Part shown: piece after piece, positions 35,546 through 46,093 of the stretch
Numbering within the stretch: the stretch's first letter is position 1
Layout of the letters: every line of letters starts with the position of its first letter
Assembly (NCBI RefSeq): GCF_024139115.2
Contig: NC_085141.1
Coordinates: forward strand, 379,953,278 to 380,017,277
DNA from: Armigeres subalbatus
Lineage: Eukaryota > Arthropoda > Insecta > Diptera > Culicidae
Length of the DNA: 64,000 nt
Reading direction: 5' to 3'
The notes under the pieces: model-generated
The model's database searches: none
Told to the model about the DNA's origin: nothing
The model's input: the letters and a program-made list of their open reading frames with translations, nothing else
Position numbers and translations under genes: made by a program

Positions 35546-35713
35546 TTCTAATGTTTTTTTACATTTCCCCTGGAAATTCATCAACTTTTTGTATATACAA
35601 ACCTTGCGGATCCCAAAACAAATCGATCAGGGAAAAAATCTTGCAAATCGGTCAACCCGTTCGCGAGTCAAATCGTCAGGAAGGAAATCTCAACTCATTT
35701 TTATTATAGAATA

Positions 35714-35893
35714 GTAGAATCTATAGATGAGCGAAAGCAAGGCTGAGTCGATTTTTTTGCCCGTGCACACGCGCATATGACGTCACAGCTCTTAACGTTT
35801 CCATTGAAATCGTGACGCCATGCTCGTTTGGAGACACGTTTGACAGTTCGTTTGGAGACAGAGGATTTATCTTCGCTCATCTATATATTCCAC
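35714..35893. mobile_element. TA-flanked MITE (180 bp)
   Basis: The left end GTAGAATCTATAGATGAGCG and right end CGCTCATCTATATATTCCAC are imperfect inverted repeats. TA lies outside each (35712-35713, 35894-35895). The interior has a CGTTTGGAGACA duplication and no coding sequence. The flanks outside the TA are also inverted (TTATTATAGAA / TCTATAATTTTTATT), so the true element may be slightly longer. Confidence 0.75.
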
Positions 35894-35899
35894 TATCTA

Positions 35900-36115
35900 T
35901 AATTTTTATTATATAGAAGATAAGATAGAATTTTGGGTAACTTGATTATTTTTTATTTTGTTTAAATTTAACTTGCTGCGTATTTCATTATTGAAATGTT
36001 TCATTCACAATCACAAGGTACATATTTCAAATCGCATATGAAACATTTCTATTAACATATACGCAGCCAGCTATGCCGTTTAGTGAATACCCCTACTGTT
36101 TTTTAAATTTGAAAA
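35900..36115. other. AT-rich spacer with a weak inverted repeat
   Basis: GAAATGTTTCAT (about 35994) and ATGAAACATTTC (about 36038) form a short inverted pair. Nothing else is supportable. Confidence 0.4.
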
Positions 36116-36119
36116 CCTT

Positions 36120-36500
36120 GTTGGGGATTAGTTCCCGGATTATTGTTTGGTCCGAAGCCAAGCAACGGATCCTGAACCGATCTTTACCTTCACCAAAGCG
36201 CTCGTGAAGTGTTTTGATACCGGCCAGACGGTGTCCTGGGAGGAGCGTTGAGGATCATCCTCGGGAACTTGTTTCGAACTCGTTGGAGTTTCAGATGATG
36301 AATTTTAGCGCAGCTCTCCTAGACCAGCGTGCCGTATTCGATCACAGGAAGGGTGATTTGCTTGTAGACCGCAAGCTTTTTTTTCAGGGGCAATGTTTTA
36401 CAGACAGACTTGATCCATCTGAGGACGCTTGACACTCGGGTCAATTGGTGCACGGTGGATCGATCGCGTCGGAAACCAAACTGCTCCTGCGACCTTCTCT
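36120..36500 (-). pseudogene. Jockey-type retrotransposon reverse transcriptase remnant
   Basis: The minus strand reads QFGFRRDRSTVHQLTRV then SSVLRWIKSVCKTLPL (36483-36385), the QFGFR..RST block of Jockey-like reverse transcriptases. It then jumps directly to the C-terminal block YKQITLPVIEYGTLV (36369-36322) and CAKIHHLKLQRVRNKF, so the catalytic centre between them is deleted. This is the 3-prime end of the element whose Gag and endonuclease lie at 43.2-42.8 and 37.1-36.8 kb. Not functional. Confidence 0.85.
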
Positions 36501-36613
36501 GCAGGAGTTATCAAGCGATCCTTAGAACCACTATTGTCTTATGGGATCAAAGTTGGAAAGAGTTGGGGCTTGGATTTTATAATTTTGGTTATTTTCCAGA
36601 ATGCTTAACATGT

Positions 36614-37120
36614 CTACCCGAGTAGCACACATGTTGCACAAAAGTGTATGCGACCCATATGCACTAACATTTGAGCTGCTGCAACCAGATTGGGTTGGAT
36701 TGTGCTGCTAGGGATTGTTGCATGGACTCCGGACCGACTCAGCCGAGTGGGGGGATTCGGACTCAAAATCGTATAGAATCGATTGCCGCGACTGCTGCCG
36801 CAGGCTTGATGCTTCGCGTTCATATACTGACTTTGTCTCCGCGTTAGCTTAACGATGTCCGTCCGAAGGGCGGCCGATGATCCATTATTAGCTTTCGTTC
36901 GAGTTGGACAGTACCTCGCACCACCTCCTCTGGTCGACCGGTCGAATAGCACGATGCAAAAGTCCGGAATCCTGCATTCCTCTCTGGTTTTAGGTGCAAT
37001 TCGTTGATAAACGCCACGTCTATTTCCTTCTCCTCAAGCAAATCCTTCAGCTCGATTGATTTGCTTTTGAGCGAGCAAGCGTTCCAGTTGACCGCTTGAC
37101 CAATAATGAACATACTTAGA
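36614..37120 (-). pseudogene. Jockey-type retrotransposon endonuclease remnant
   Basis: NWNACSLKSKSIELKDLLEE followed by KEIDVAFINELHLKPE (about 37092-36990, minus) is the N-terminal part of an apurinic-type endonuclease; the usual catalytic glutamate of the NET/NEL motif is visible. The frame then shifts; FDRSTRGGGA continues in another frame near 36940. The sequence at 36660-36840 is less clear. Together with the upstream zinc-knuckle block it defines the 5-prime half of ORF2. Confidence 0.85.
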
Positions 37121-37223
37121 GTGAAGACCTGGTCGAATCGAGATTTGCAACCACGCAGCCGAGTGGCGTGTTGCGAGAAGATTGGCATCACTTGCACCGG
37201 GGTGTAGAGCGAAGCATATTCTT

Positions 37224-37231
37224 CCGGTGGG
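37224..37231. other. Left 8-bp target-site duplication of large hAT element
   Basis: CCGGTGGG precedes the CAGGGATG terminus and recurs exactly at 42749-42756. Confidence 0.93.
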
Positions 37232-37509
37232 CAGGGATGTCATTCTCCCCGGTGATTTTCGGTGTACGGTGCAAGCAGCACCGTGCACCGTGCGGTGTCA
37301 AAAAGTCACCGGGGAGATCGAGCTGAACACCGCGGTGTTTCGGTGTAGAAAACACGGCGGTGAGCCGCACCGTGCACCGCGGTGCGTCAGTAAGTTCGTA
37401 AGTACAGTTGAGTCTCCTATCAAACGTGCTATAAGTCTATAATTATTTCCCCGGAATGAAAAATTAATATAAAAATATAAAGCCACCCAAATATAATTAC
37501 ATATATTAT

Positions 37510-39367
37510 TGTATAGACCGTAATGCCAGACGCCATTTTGAAATCCAAGATGGCGAACAGAAATTCAAGATGGCGGCCATATGGGCCAATTGTTTGACCT
37601 GAAACCATGCAATATAGGTGTCTATCAATCAGGTTTGATGAGTAGAACTCGTAAATCGATGTCCGATGCCATTTTGAAATCCAAGATGGCGGACCAAAAT
37701 TCAAGATGGCGGCCATATGGACCAATTATTTGACGTGAAACCATGCAATATGGGTGTCTATCGATCGGGTTTGATGAGTAGAACTCGAAAATCGATGTTT
37801 GACGCCATTTTGAAATCCAAGATGGCGGACCGAAATTCAAGATGGCGGCCATATGGACCAATTATTTGACGTGAAACCATGCAATATGGGTGTCTATCGA
37901 TCGGGTTTGATGAGTAGAACTCGAAAATCGATGTCCGACGTCATTTTGAAATCCAAGATGGCGGACCAAAATTCAAAATGGCGGCCATATGGGCCAATTA
38001 TTTGACAAGAAACCATGCAATATGGGTGTCTATCGATCGGGTTTGATGAGTAGAACTCGAAAATCGATGTCCGATGCCATTTTGAAATCCAAGATGGCGG
38101 ACCGAAATTCAAGATGGCGGCCATATGGACCAATTATTTGACGTGAAACCATGCAATATGGGTGTCTATCGATCGGGTTTGATGAGTAGAACTTGAAAAT
38201 CGATGTCCGACGCCATTTTGAAATCCAAGATGGCGGACCGAAATTCAAGATGGTGGCCATATGGACCAATTATTTGACGTGAAACCATGCAATATTGGTG
38301 TCTATCGATCGGGTTTGATGAGTAGAATTCGTAAATCGATGGTCGATGCCATTTTGAAATCCAAGATGGCGGACCGAAATTCAATATAGCGGCCATATGG
38401 ACCAATTATTTGACGTGAAACCATATAATATGCGTGTCTATCGATCGAGCTTGACGAGTAAAATCGAGAATCAATATCCGACGCAGCTTTGAAATCCAAT
38501 ATGGCGGACAGAAATTCAAGACGGCGGCAATATGGACCAATTTTTTTACCTGAAGCTATGAAATATGGGTGTCTATAGATCGGGTTTGATGAGTATAACT
38601 TGAAAAATTGATGTTTGACGCCTTTTTTAAATACAAGATGGCGGACCGAATTTAAATATGGCGGCAATATGGACAAATTGTTTGGCCTGAAACCATGCAT
38701 TATGGGTGTCTGTCGATCGGGCTTGATAAGTGGAAATCGAAAATTGATGTTCGACTGCATTTTAAATCCAAGATGGCGGACCGAAATTCAAGATGGCGGT
38801 CATATGGACCAATTATTTGACCTGAATCCTTGCAATATAGATGTCTGTCGATCAGGCTTGATGAGTAGAACTCGAAAATTGAGTATTGGAGCCATTTTGG
38901 AATCCAAGATGGCGGTTCGAAATTTAAGATGCCATTCTTGAATGGATCAATTGTTTGACCTGAAAGTATGCAATATGGGTGTCTATCGTACTGGTTTGAT
39001 GAGTAGAACTCATAAATCGATGTCCGATGCCATTTTGAAATCCAAGATGGTGAACCGAAATTCTAGACGGCGGCCATATGCACCATTTTTTTTTACTTTA
39101 AACCAGGCAATGTGGGTGTTTATCGATCGGGCTTGATAAGTAGATCTCGAAAATCCATGTCTAACGACATTTTGAAATCCAAGATGGCGGATCAAAAATT
39201 GAAATGGCGGCCATATGGACCAGTTATTTGACCTAAAACCATGCAATATGAGTGTCTGTCGATCGGGCCGGATGATTAGAATTCGAAAATTGATGTCCAA
39301 CGCCATTTCGAAATCTAAGATGGCGGATCGAAATTCAAGGAAGCGGCATAATGGACCAATTATTTGA
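37510..39367 (+). repeat. 136-bp satellite array, left arm
   Basis: About 13 tandem units are built around AAATCCAAGATGGCGGACCG, CATATGGACCAATTATTTGA and CTATCGATCGGGTTTGATGA. Units from 37.6 to 38.4 kb are very similar at exact 136-bp spacing; those beyond 38.4 kb are more diverged, and 38.9 kb has a truncated unit. Open frames of about 79 codons recur on the minus strand once per unit and are artefacts. Confidence 0.95.
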
Positions 39368-39964
39368 TGATAAATCTAACTTAATTCATCGAGTGATGAT
39401 ACTGTCTTTCTCGCATATACCCAGGACACCAACCTTATATGGCGATACAGTTCCATTCCATTTTCTTAATAACTTTTAAACGCAATGGTCGATCGTTATC
39501 AAATTCAATACAGTTAAACCTCCCTATAACTCGATATCGACTCACGGAAGCAAATTATGCCATATAGAAAAATATTTTCTGGGATACTGTGATGGGAACA
39601 GCTTCAAACAGCTTTCCGAAGATTTTCTATTCCACATCTCGATATTTTTATGAGTCGATGGTCCCTTCAATATCGACTCATGGGGGTATGACTGTAGTGA
39701 TCAACAAGGCTTTGTCCCCTGTCGAATGCAACTTGTTGCGAGGAAATCGGTTAAGAATTACGATATGAAAATGTAGCTAATGTTTTTGTGGTTTTCGTGT
39801 GCACACACACACACACATACACACGGACAAACAGATATTTGTTCAGTTCGATGAGCTGAGTCAATTGATATATAACATCTTGGGTCTCGGAGACTTCTGT
39901 AAAAAGTTAGATTTTGGAGTGAAATGATAGCCTTTCGGTACAACTTTGTTGTACGAGAAAACAA
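39368..39964 (+). mobile_element. Dispersed repeat inserted in a satellite unit
   Basis: The satellite unit stops after CCAATTATTTGA (39367) and resumes with ACCATGCAATATGGG at 39965, so the sequence between is an insertion. It contains AACTTGTTGCGAGGAAATCGG-like sequence, a CA dinucleotide run (39801-39818), GAGCTGAGTCAATTGATATA and GGAGTGAAATGATAGCC, matching the repeat at 31.6-31.9 kb. It is itself interrupted by a pogo-like MITE. No coding sequence. Confidence 0.75.
39511..39694. mobile_element. pogo/Tc1-like MITE (184 bp)
   Basis: It starts CAGTTAAACCTCCCTATAAC and ends with the imperfect inverse (GGGGGTATGACTG). TA flanks both ends (39509-39510, 39695-39696). TATCGACTCA occurs inverted and direct near both ends, with the same GGTCCCTTCAAT motif seen in the 386-bp element at 26398. 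No transposase. Confidence 0.85.
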
Positions 39965-40244
39965 AACCATGCAATATGGGTGTCTAACGATCGGGCTTGA
40001 TCAGTAAAACTCTAAAATCGATATCCGACGCCATTTTGAAATCCAATATGGTGGACCGAAAATCTAGATGGCGACAATATAGATCAATTGTTTGACCTGA
40101 AACCTTGCAATATGTCTATCGATCGGGCTTAAAGAGTAGGATTCGAAAATCGCCATTTCAAAATCTAAGATTATCGATAGGGTTTGATGAACAGAACTTG
40201 AAAATCGATGTCAGACGTTATTTTGAAAATCAAAATCACTTGAA
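39965..40244 (+). repeat. 136-bp satellite, diverged end of left arm
   Basis: The unit resumes after the insertion but is shortened and decayed, with repeated AACTTGAAAATCGATGTC-type segments. It ends where the strand of the motif flips near 40245. Confidence 0.85.
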
Positions 40245-40618
40245 TTTCAAAATATCGTCGGACATCGATTTTCTAGTTCTACTCGTAACCCGATCGATAG
40301 ACACCCATATTGCATAGTTTCACGTCAAATAATTGGATCATATGGCCACCATATCGAATTTCGATTTGTTATCTTGAATTTCATCGCCATCTTTGGATCA
40401 AACATCGATTTTCGAGTTCTATTTATCAAATTTCTGTCCGCCATCTAGTATTTCAAAAAGCTGTCAAACATCGATTTTCAAGTTCCACTCATAAACCTGA
40501 TCGATAGACACCCATATTGCTTGGTTTCACGTGAAATAATTGGTCCACATGGCCGCCATCTTGAATTTTGGTTCGCCACCTTGGATTTCAAAACGGCATC
40601 GGACATCGATTTCGGATT
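40245..40618 (-). repeat. 136-bp satellite, start of right arm (inverted)
   Basis: The motifs now read GACATCGATTTTCTAGTTC and GGCCGCCATCTTGAATTT on the plus strand, the reverse complement of the left arm. The units are incomplete. Confidence 0.9.
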
Positions 40619-41370
40619 TTAACGAAATTTTGTTCTAGCATCCATGTCTGTGCTCTGTGCTTCTAATTAGAACTGTTTTGGAACGCTATAAAACGGAGGA
40701 CTTCCTCGTTTCAAAAGCGTATTCTACTTATAGCTCCACCCTAAAATGTTATTAGAAGTTCGAGGAATACTATTTAGGGTATTTTCATGTACCGACCATA
40801 GTGAAGGGGAGAAAAGTGGGTCTCTAGTGGTCTTTTTGTTGATTGACGACCTTTTACATGAGTCCGCTACGTTAGGCATAAGTACGTTAGGCTTAATGGA
40901 CGTTACGCATTAAGGACGATAGGGATAATGTACGTAAGGCATAATGGTCGTTTGGCATAATTCTGCCTTCTTTATGTCATGGGCTGTTATTTGGGTCATT
41001 AATGTATAACGTCCATTATGCCAAACGGGTACACCCCATTCACATAATACTTGCTTACACAAAAAAAAACGTTTCCTTTGTTATATCTTAACATGAAAAA
41101 AGTGCTAAGGTAACAAACTTTTTATAGGAAAAAGAAACATCCTTGAACATTGAATTTGGGAAGATACGTCCCTCAGCATTAATCTCAGCCATCTTATAAT
41201 CCAATAGTATATACTCTGGATCTAACGTATACTGATAAATTTCCTTCCATTAATGAACAAAAGGCTGTATCATACGTTCCCGTGTTTTAGCATTAATACC
41301 AAGGGAACGAACCGACGGTGTTGACCTTCGCCTACAGTTCCGTGAATTGTGAACACTTGAGCAAATTGTT
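40619..41370. other. Non-satellite segment inside the hAT element
   Basis: About 750 bp without the 136-bp unit. It has a local cluster of GTACGTTAGGCATAATGG-like words (about 40870-41030), another small palindrome-prone repeat, and otherwise AT-rich DNA. I see no transposase remnant in it. Confidence 0.6.
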
Positions 41371-42512
41371 GTGGAGCATCAGACATCAATTTTCGAGTTC
41401 TACTCATAGAACCGATCGATAGACACCCATACTGCATGGCTTCACGTCAAATAATTGGTCCACTTGGCCGCCATCTTGAATTTTGGTCCGCCATCTTGGA
41501 TTTCAAAATGACGTCGGACATCAATTTTCGAGTTCTACTCATCAAACCCGATCGATAGAAACCCATATTGCATGGTTTCACGTCGAATTGGTCCATATGG
41601 CCGCCATCTTGAATTTCGGTCTACCATCTAGGATTTCAAAATAACGACGGACATCGATTTTCGAGTTCTACTTATCAAACCCGATCAATACTGGTCAAAT
41701 AATTGGCCCATATGGCCGCTATATTGTATTTCGGTCCACCATCTTGGATTTCAAAATGGCATCGGACATCATTTTTTTAGTTCTACTCATCAAACCCGAT
41801 CGATAGACATCCATATTGCATGGACCTCGATTTTCGAGTTCTACGCATCAAACCCGATTGATAGAGCCATGTTGCATGGTTTCACGTCAAATAATTGGTC
41901 CATATGGCCACCATCTTGAATTTCGGTCCGCCATCTTGGATTTCAAAATGGCATCGGAGATCGATTTTCGAGTTCTACTCATTAAAACCGATCGATAGAC
42001 ACCCATATTGCATGGTTTCACGTCAAATAATTGGTCCACGTGGCCGCCATCTTGAATTTTGGTCCGCCATCTTGGATTTCAAAATGGCAACGGAGATCGA
42101 TTTTCGATTTCTACTTATCAAACCCGATCGATAAAAACCCATATTGCATGGTTTCACGTCAAATAATTGGTCCATATGGCCGCCATCTTGGATTTCAAAA
42201 TGGCATCGGAGATCGATTTTCGAGTTCTACTCATCAAACCCGATCGATAGAAACCCATATTGCATGGTTTCACGTCAAATAATTGGTCCATATGGCCGCC
42301 ATCTTGAATTTCGGTCCGCCATCTTGGATTTCAAAATGGCATCGGACATCGATTTTCGAGTTCTACTCATCAAACCCGATCGATAGAAGCCCATATTGCA
42401 TGGATTCACGTCAAATAATTGGTCCATATGGCCGCCATCTTGAATTTCGGTTCGCCATCTTGGATTTCAAAATGGCCTCGAACATCGATTTTCAAGTTCT
42501 ACTCATCGAGCA
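41371..42512 (-). repeat. 136-bp satellite array, right arm (inverted)
   Basis: About eight units in the opposite orientation to the left arm, several with internal deletions (near 41600, 41700, 41840, 42180). The plus strand reads TTTCACGTCAAATAATTGGT and CCGCCATCTTGGATTTCAAA repeatedly. The array ends at about 42512, before the CACCGCGGTG-rich terminal part. Confidence 0.95.
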
Positions 42513-42748
42513 TATTCGATACAATTTTATATTCGCTTTCATATTTAGCGAATATTTGGTCGCAATACGCATACTCGGGAATCATACTGTAATTTGCTGC
42601 TATTCTGCTGCACACCGCGGTGGCACCGCGGTGTCGGTGCGGCTCGGTGAGTGTAGCATGAAACACCACAGTGATATTCGGAGAATTCACCGCGGTGCAG
42701 GCGCACATGTGCACCGCGGTGAATTCTCCGGGGAGATTGACATCCCTG

Positions 42749-42756
42749 CCGGTGGG
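42749..42756. other. Right 8-bp target-site duplication of large hAT element
   Basis: CCGGTGGG immediately follows the terminal CATCCCTG and matches 37224-37231. Confidence 0.93.
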
Positions 42757-42759
42757 ACA

Positions 42760-43210
42760 GTAACGTTCTCCGGCTGATGGCGGAATCCAGGACGAGGAAG
42801 TAGGAGCCATTCATTGGTGGATGGAGCGGGTGGTGCTGCCACTGCCCGTCACTTGTGCAACTGTACCGGTGGGAGCATTGGAATACAGCTCAACGGGGCG
42901 CCGGAATTGTCGGAAAGTTCAACTCGTTGTATGCAGGAGGTTTCGGGTGGACGCCTTATTTCTTATTTCCTGTAACTCCGCTCACTTCGAACACCCCTTT
43001 GTGGCGACGCGATGATTATCGCCACAGTTGGCGCACTTCGGATCAGCCACCTCCATCTTGTCGCACTCATCCATCTGGTGGGGTTCGCCACACTTGTTGC
43101 CAAACAGTTGGTAAACTGTGTCACGTCGCGGTTTAGCGGAGACTGAGGAGACTTGATTCCCTTTTCTGATTTCCGATGTATTACAGCCAAAAATAAATAA
43201 ACATACGCGA
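42760..43210 (-). pseudogene. Jockey-type retrotransposon Gag (ORF1) zinc-knuckle remnant
   Basis: The minus strand reads GNKCGEPHQMDECDKM then ADPKCANCGDNHRVATKGCSK-type sequence. The second knuckle, C-x2-C-x3-H-x6-C, is intact; the first has lost its first cysteine (Gly in its place). Two such CCHC knuckles close the nucleic-acid-binding ORF1 protein of Jockey-like non-LTR elements. It lies upstream, on the same strand, of the endonuclease and reverse transcriptase remnants across the hAT insertion, so all three are one element. Frames are broken outside the knuckles. Confidence 0.8.
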
Positions 43211-43279
43211 TTTCCACACATACTCTCTAAGAAATATGGTATTTTCTTTACTGATGTATGACAGTTTTGGGGTGCTGTC

Positions 43280-43512
43280 AAAAATAGACTTTTAAAATAT
43301 TCGGGGAAAATTGATCCCTCTCCAAGAACATGCTTCGATAATATTAGAAAAGTGCCCTCAGATTTTTTAAATATTTCTCCGCGGAATTTTCGAATTGATG
43401 TGCGTATACATGAACGATTATGTTATTGAATTCGACAGCACATGCAATTTTGAAATTTGGGGACACTTGATCCCATTTCTATGATATCTACGCAATTAAT
43501 TATCTTTCCTGC
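43280..43512. repeat. Left flank of CACAGTG element: repeat with GGGGACACTTGATCCC
   Basis: Contains GGGGACACTTGATCCC (about 43460). The inverse, GGGGGATCAAGTGTCC, lies about 46194 beyond the CACAGTG element. The two flanks may be parts of one older inverted-repeat element into which the 2.6-kb element inserted. Confidence 0.45.
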
Positions 43513-43517
43513 CAACC
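43513..43517. other. Left 5-bp target-site duplication
   Basis: CAACC abuts CACAGTGGGG and recurs at 46089-46093 after CCCCACTGTG. Confidence 0.75.
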
Positions 43518-43639
43518 CACAGTGGGGAAAATCCGACCCAAAAAGGTACCTATTTATTGCGGCTACTTGCTACGCCGGAAACTAAAGGGAAAATCCACGA
43601 CAAATCGAATGGTGCTATTTTCATGCGTCGGAAATTATG

Positions 43640-44800
43640 GGAACTGGCCGTTTTGCCCCATTTACTCCTAAAAATCATATTTCTTCTATGACAGCTACAA
43701 TTTAAACTTGAAATTTTAAAGTCGATTGCGGCTAACTATTTCTGTGTTTTCTAAGGCTAATTAAGTAGAAAATACGAGTGGTATCTATTCCGACCTTAAA
43801 CCATGACTGGAAGTAGCTGTTTTGCCCCATTTACCCCCGGAATCGTATTTTTCCTATGACAGCTCCGATTTAAAATCAATTACGGCTTTCTATTTCTATG
43901 TTTTCTGGTGCTTAGCCAGTAGAAAATACGAATGATATGAATTTCGACCTTGAAAAATTACTGGAAGTGGCTATTTTGCACCATTTACCCACGAAAATTT
44001 CTATGACAACTACAATTTCAAATCGATTTCGGCTAACTATTTCTATGTTTTCTGATGCTTAGTCAGTAGAGAATACGAAGGATATCTATTCCGACCTTAT
44101 ACCATGACTGAGAGTGGCCGTTTTGCCCCAGTTACCCCTTAAAACGTATTTTTCTATGAACACTACAATTTAAAATGAATTGCGGCTGACTATTTCCATG
44201 CTTTCTGATGCTAATACAGTAGAAAATACAAATGGTATAGATTCCGGCCTTGGATCATAATTGAAATGGCCTTTTTGCCCCATAACCCACGAAAATCGTA
44301 TTTTTCTATGACAGCTTCAATTCAAAATCGACTAACGATTACTGTGTTTTCTGATGCGTATTTAGTAGAAAATACGAATGGTCTAAACTGTATATAATCC
44401 GGCCTTGGACTGTCCTAGCAATGGCTGTTGCCCTCTTTACCTCTAAAAATCAATTTATCATATGATCGCTAAGACTTAAAATCGATTTTGGCTAATTATT
44501 TCTATGATTCTTAATGCAAATTCAGTAGGAACTACAAACCTGGAATCGTGACTAAAAATGGCCAATATGCCTCATTTTCAAGAAAAAATATTTTTTTGTA
44601 TGACCGCCACGATTTAAAATCAATTGCGGCTAGGTATTTCTATGTTTTCTAATGCCAATGCTTCTAATGCTGACGGTTGTTACATATTCCAGCCTTGGAT
44701 CATGACTGCAAGTAGCTGTTTTGCCCCATTTTCCTCTAAAAATCATTTTTTTCTAGCACAGCTACTATTTGAAAACCATTGCGCCTTACTATTTACATTT
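43640..44800 (+). repeat. 150-160-bp satellite, left arm (eight units)
   Basis: Each unit contains TTTTGCCCCATTTACC, TTTCTATGACAGCTACAATT, GGCTAACTATTTCTATG and TTTTCTGATGCTAATTCAGT. Marker TTTTGCCCC-like positions are about 43653, 43812, 43975, 44122, 44274, 44430, 44567 and 44720. Units are diverged, especially the sixth and seventh. Confidence 0.88.
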
Positions 44801-45970
44801 TAATTATTGAGAAAATCTTCCTGATGTGTGATGCTACTTTAAGCATCAGAAAACATAGAATTAGCTAGCCGCAATAGATTTTAAGAAGTAAATGGAGCAA
44901 AACGGCCACTTCCAGTCATGATTTAAGGCCGAAATATATGAAAATCGTATTTTCTTTCAAATTAGCATCAGAAAACATAGAAATAATTACCCACAATCGA
45001 CTTAAAACAGTCATAAAAAAATTCGAAGTTTAATGGGGAAAAATTGCCACTTCCAGTCATGATACAAGCCCGAAGTATATTCCATTCGTATTTTCTACTA
45101 AATTAGCATCAGAAATAAAATAAATCGTTAGCTTAAATCAATTTCAAAGTTGTCATAGAAAAATACGATTCCATGAGGTAAATGGGGCAAAACGACCACT
45201 TCCAGTCATGGTATAAAATCGGAATAGATTCTATTCGGCCACTTCCAGTCATGATTTAAGGCCGAAATTAGCATCAGAAAACATAAAATAAAAAATAATT
45301 AGACACAATTAATTTTAAATTGTAGCTTCCAGAAAAAAAATCGATGGTGAATGGGGCAAAATAGCCACTTCCAGTCATTTTCCAGGTCGAAATTTATACC
45401 ATTCGTATTTTCCACCAAACTAGCATAAAAACATAGAAATAAGCAGCCGCATTTGATTTTAAATTCCAGGGGTAAATGGGGCAAAACGGCCACTTCCAGT
45501 CATGGTATAAGGTCAGAATAGATTACACTATTTTTCTACTGAATTAGCATCAGAAAACATAGAATCAGTTAGTCGAAATCGATTTTGAATTGTAGCTGTC
45601 ATAGAAAAAATTCGATTTTCGTGGGTAATGGGGCAAAATAGCCACTTCTAGTCATTTTTCATGGCTGGAATTTATACCATTTTTATTTTCTACTAAACTA
45701 GCATAAAAAACAAAGAAATAGTCAGCCGAATATGATTTAAAATTCTAGCTGTCATAGAAAAATATGATTCCAGGGGTAAACGGGGCAAAACGGCCACTTC
45801 CAGTTATGGTATAAGGTCGGAATAGATACCATTAGTATTTTCTACTTAATTAGCATCAGAAAACATAGAAATAGTTAGCCGCAATCGATTTTAAATTGTA
45901 GCTGTCAAAGAAAAAATATGATTTTTAGGGGTAAATGGGGCAAAACGGCCAGTTCCCATAATTTCCGGCG
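44800..45970 (-). repeat. 150-160-bp satellite, right arm (eight units, inverted)
   Basis: The reverse-complement unit reads AAATGGGGCAAAACGGCC, with markers at about 44889, 45035, 45183, 45348, 45474, 45629, 45778 and 45936. GCATCAGAAAACATAGAAAT marks the other side of each unit. The unit count equals the left arm. Confidence 0.88.
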
Positions 45971-46088
45971 AATGAAAATAGCACCATTCGATTTGTCGTG
46001 GATTTTCCCTTTAGGAATGGTATTTTTCTGGCGCAGCAAGTAGCCGCAATAAATAGGTACCTTTTTGGTTCGGATTTTCCCCACTGTG

Positions 46089-46093
46089 CAACC
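46089..46093. other. Right 5-bp target-site duplication
   Basis: CAACC follows CCCCACTGTG, matching 43513-43517. Confidence 0.75.

Larger units (their letters stand above)
35290..35706. repeat. Likely dispersed repeat interrupted by the hammerhead-like element
   Basis: The left part (about 35290-35378) contains AACCCAGCTTTGCCTGGGT, a short perfect-stem hairpin. The right part (about 35546-35706) contains CAAATCGGTCAACCCGTTCG and ends in an AT-rich TTTTTATTATAGAA. I recognise this combination as a common insect repeat type from memory only. The hammerhead-like repeat sits between the two parts. Confidence 0.4.
37232..42748. mobile_element. 5.5-kb non-autonomous hAT-type element with satellite arms
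   Basis: The ends are CAGGGATGTCATTCTCCCC and the reverse complement of CAGGGATGTCAATCTCCCC. They are followed inward by about 150 bp rich in CACCGCGGTG palindromes on both sides. Perfect 8-bp duplications CCGGTGGG flank it, as expected for hAT. The interior is two arrays of a 136-bp unit in opposite orientation, meeting near 40.24 kb, close to the middle. No transposase is seen. The insertion separates the Gag and ORF2 parts of a Jockey-type element. Confidence 0.93.
43518..46088. mobile_element. 2.6-kb symmetric element with CACAGTG ends (Transib-like)
   Basis: Terminal inverted repeats of about 140 bp are nearly identical. They start CACAGTGGGGAAAATCCGA, and the right copy has about 12 extra bp. 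CAACC flanks both ends. Inside, eight units of a 150-160-bp repeat run in one orientation and eight in the other, switching near 44800, the exact midpoint. No transposase. Transib elements have CACARTG-type ends resembling the RAG recombination-signal heptamer and make GC-rich 5-bp duplications; both traits fit. The assignment rests on ends and duplication only. Confidence 0.7.

Noticed and set aside
37625..38405. Series of 78-79-codon minus-strand frames beginning MVHMAAILNFGPPSWISKW
   Set aside because: One per 136-bp satellite unit. The frame is periodic and is repeated in the inverted arm.
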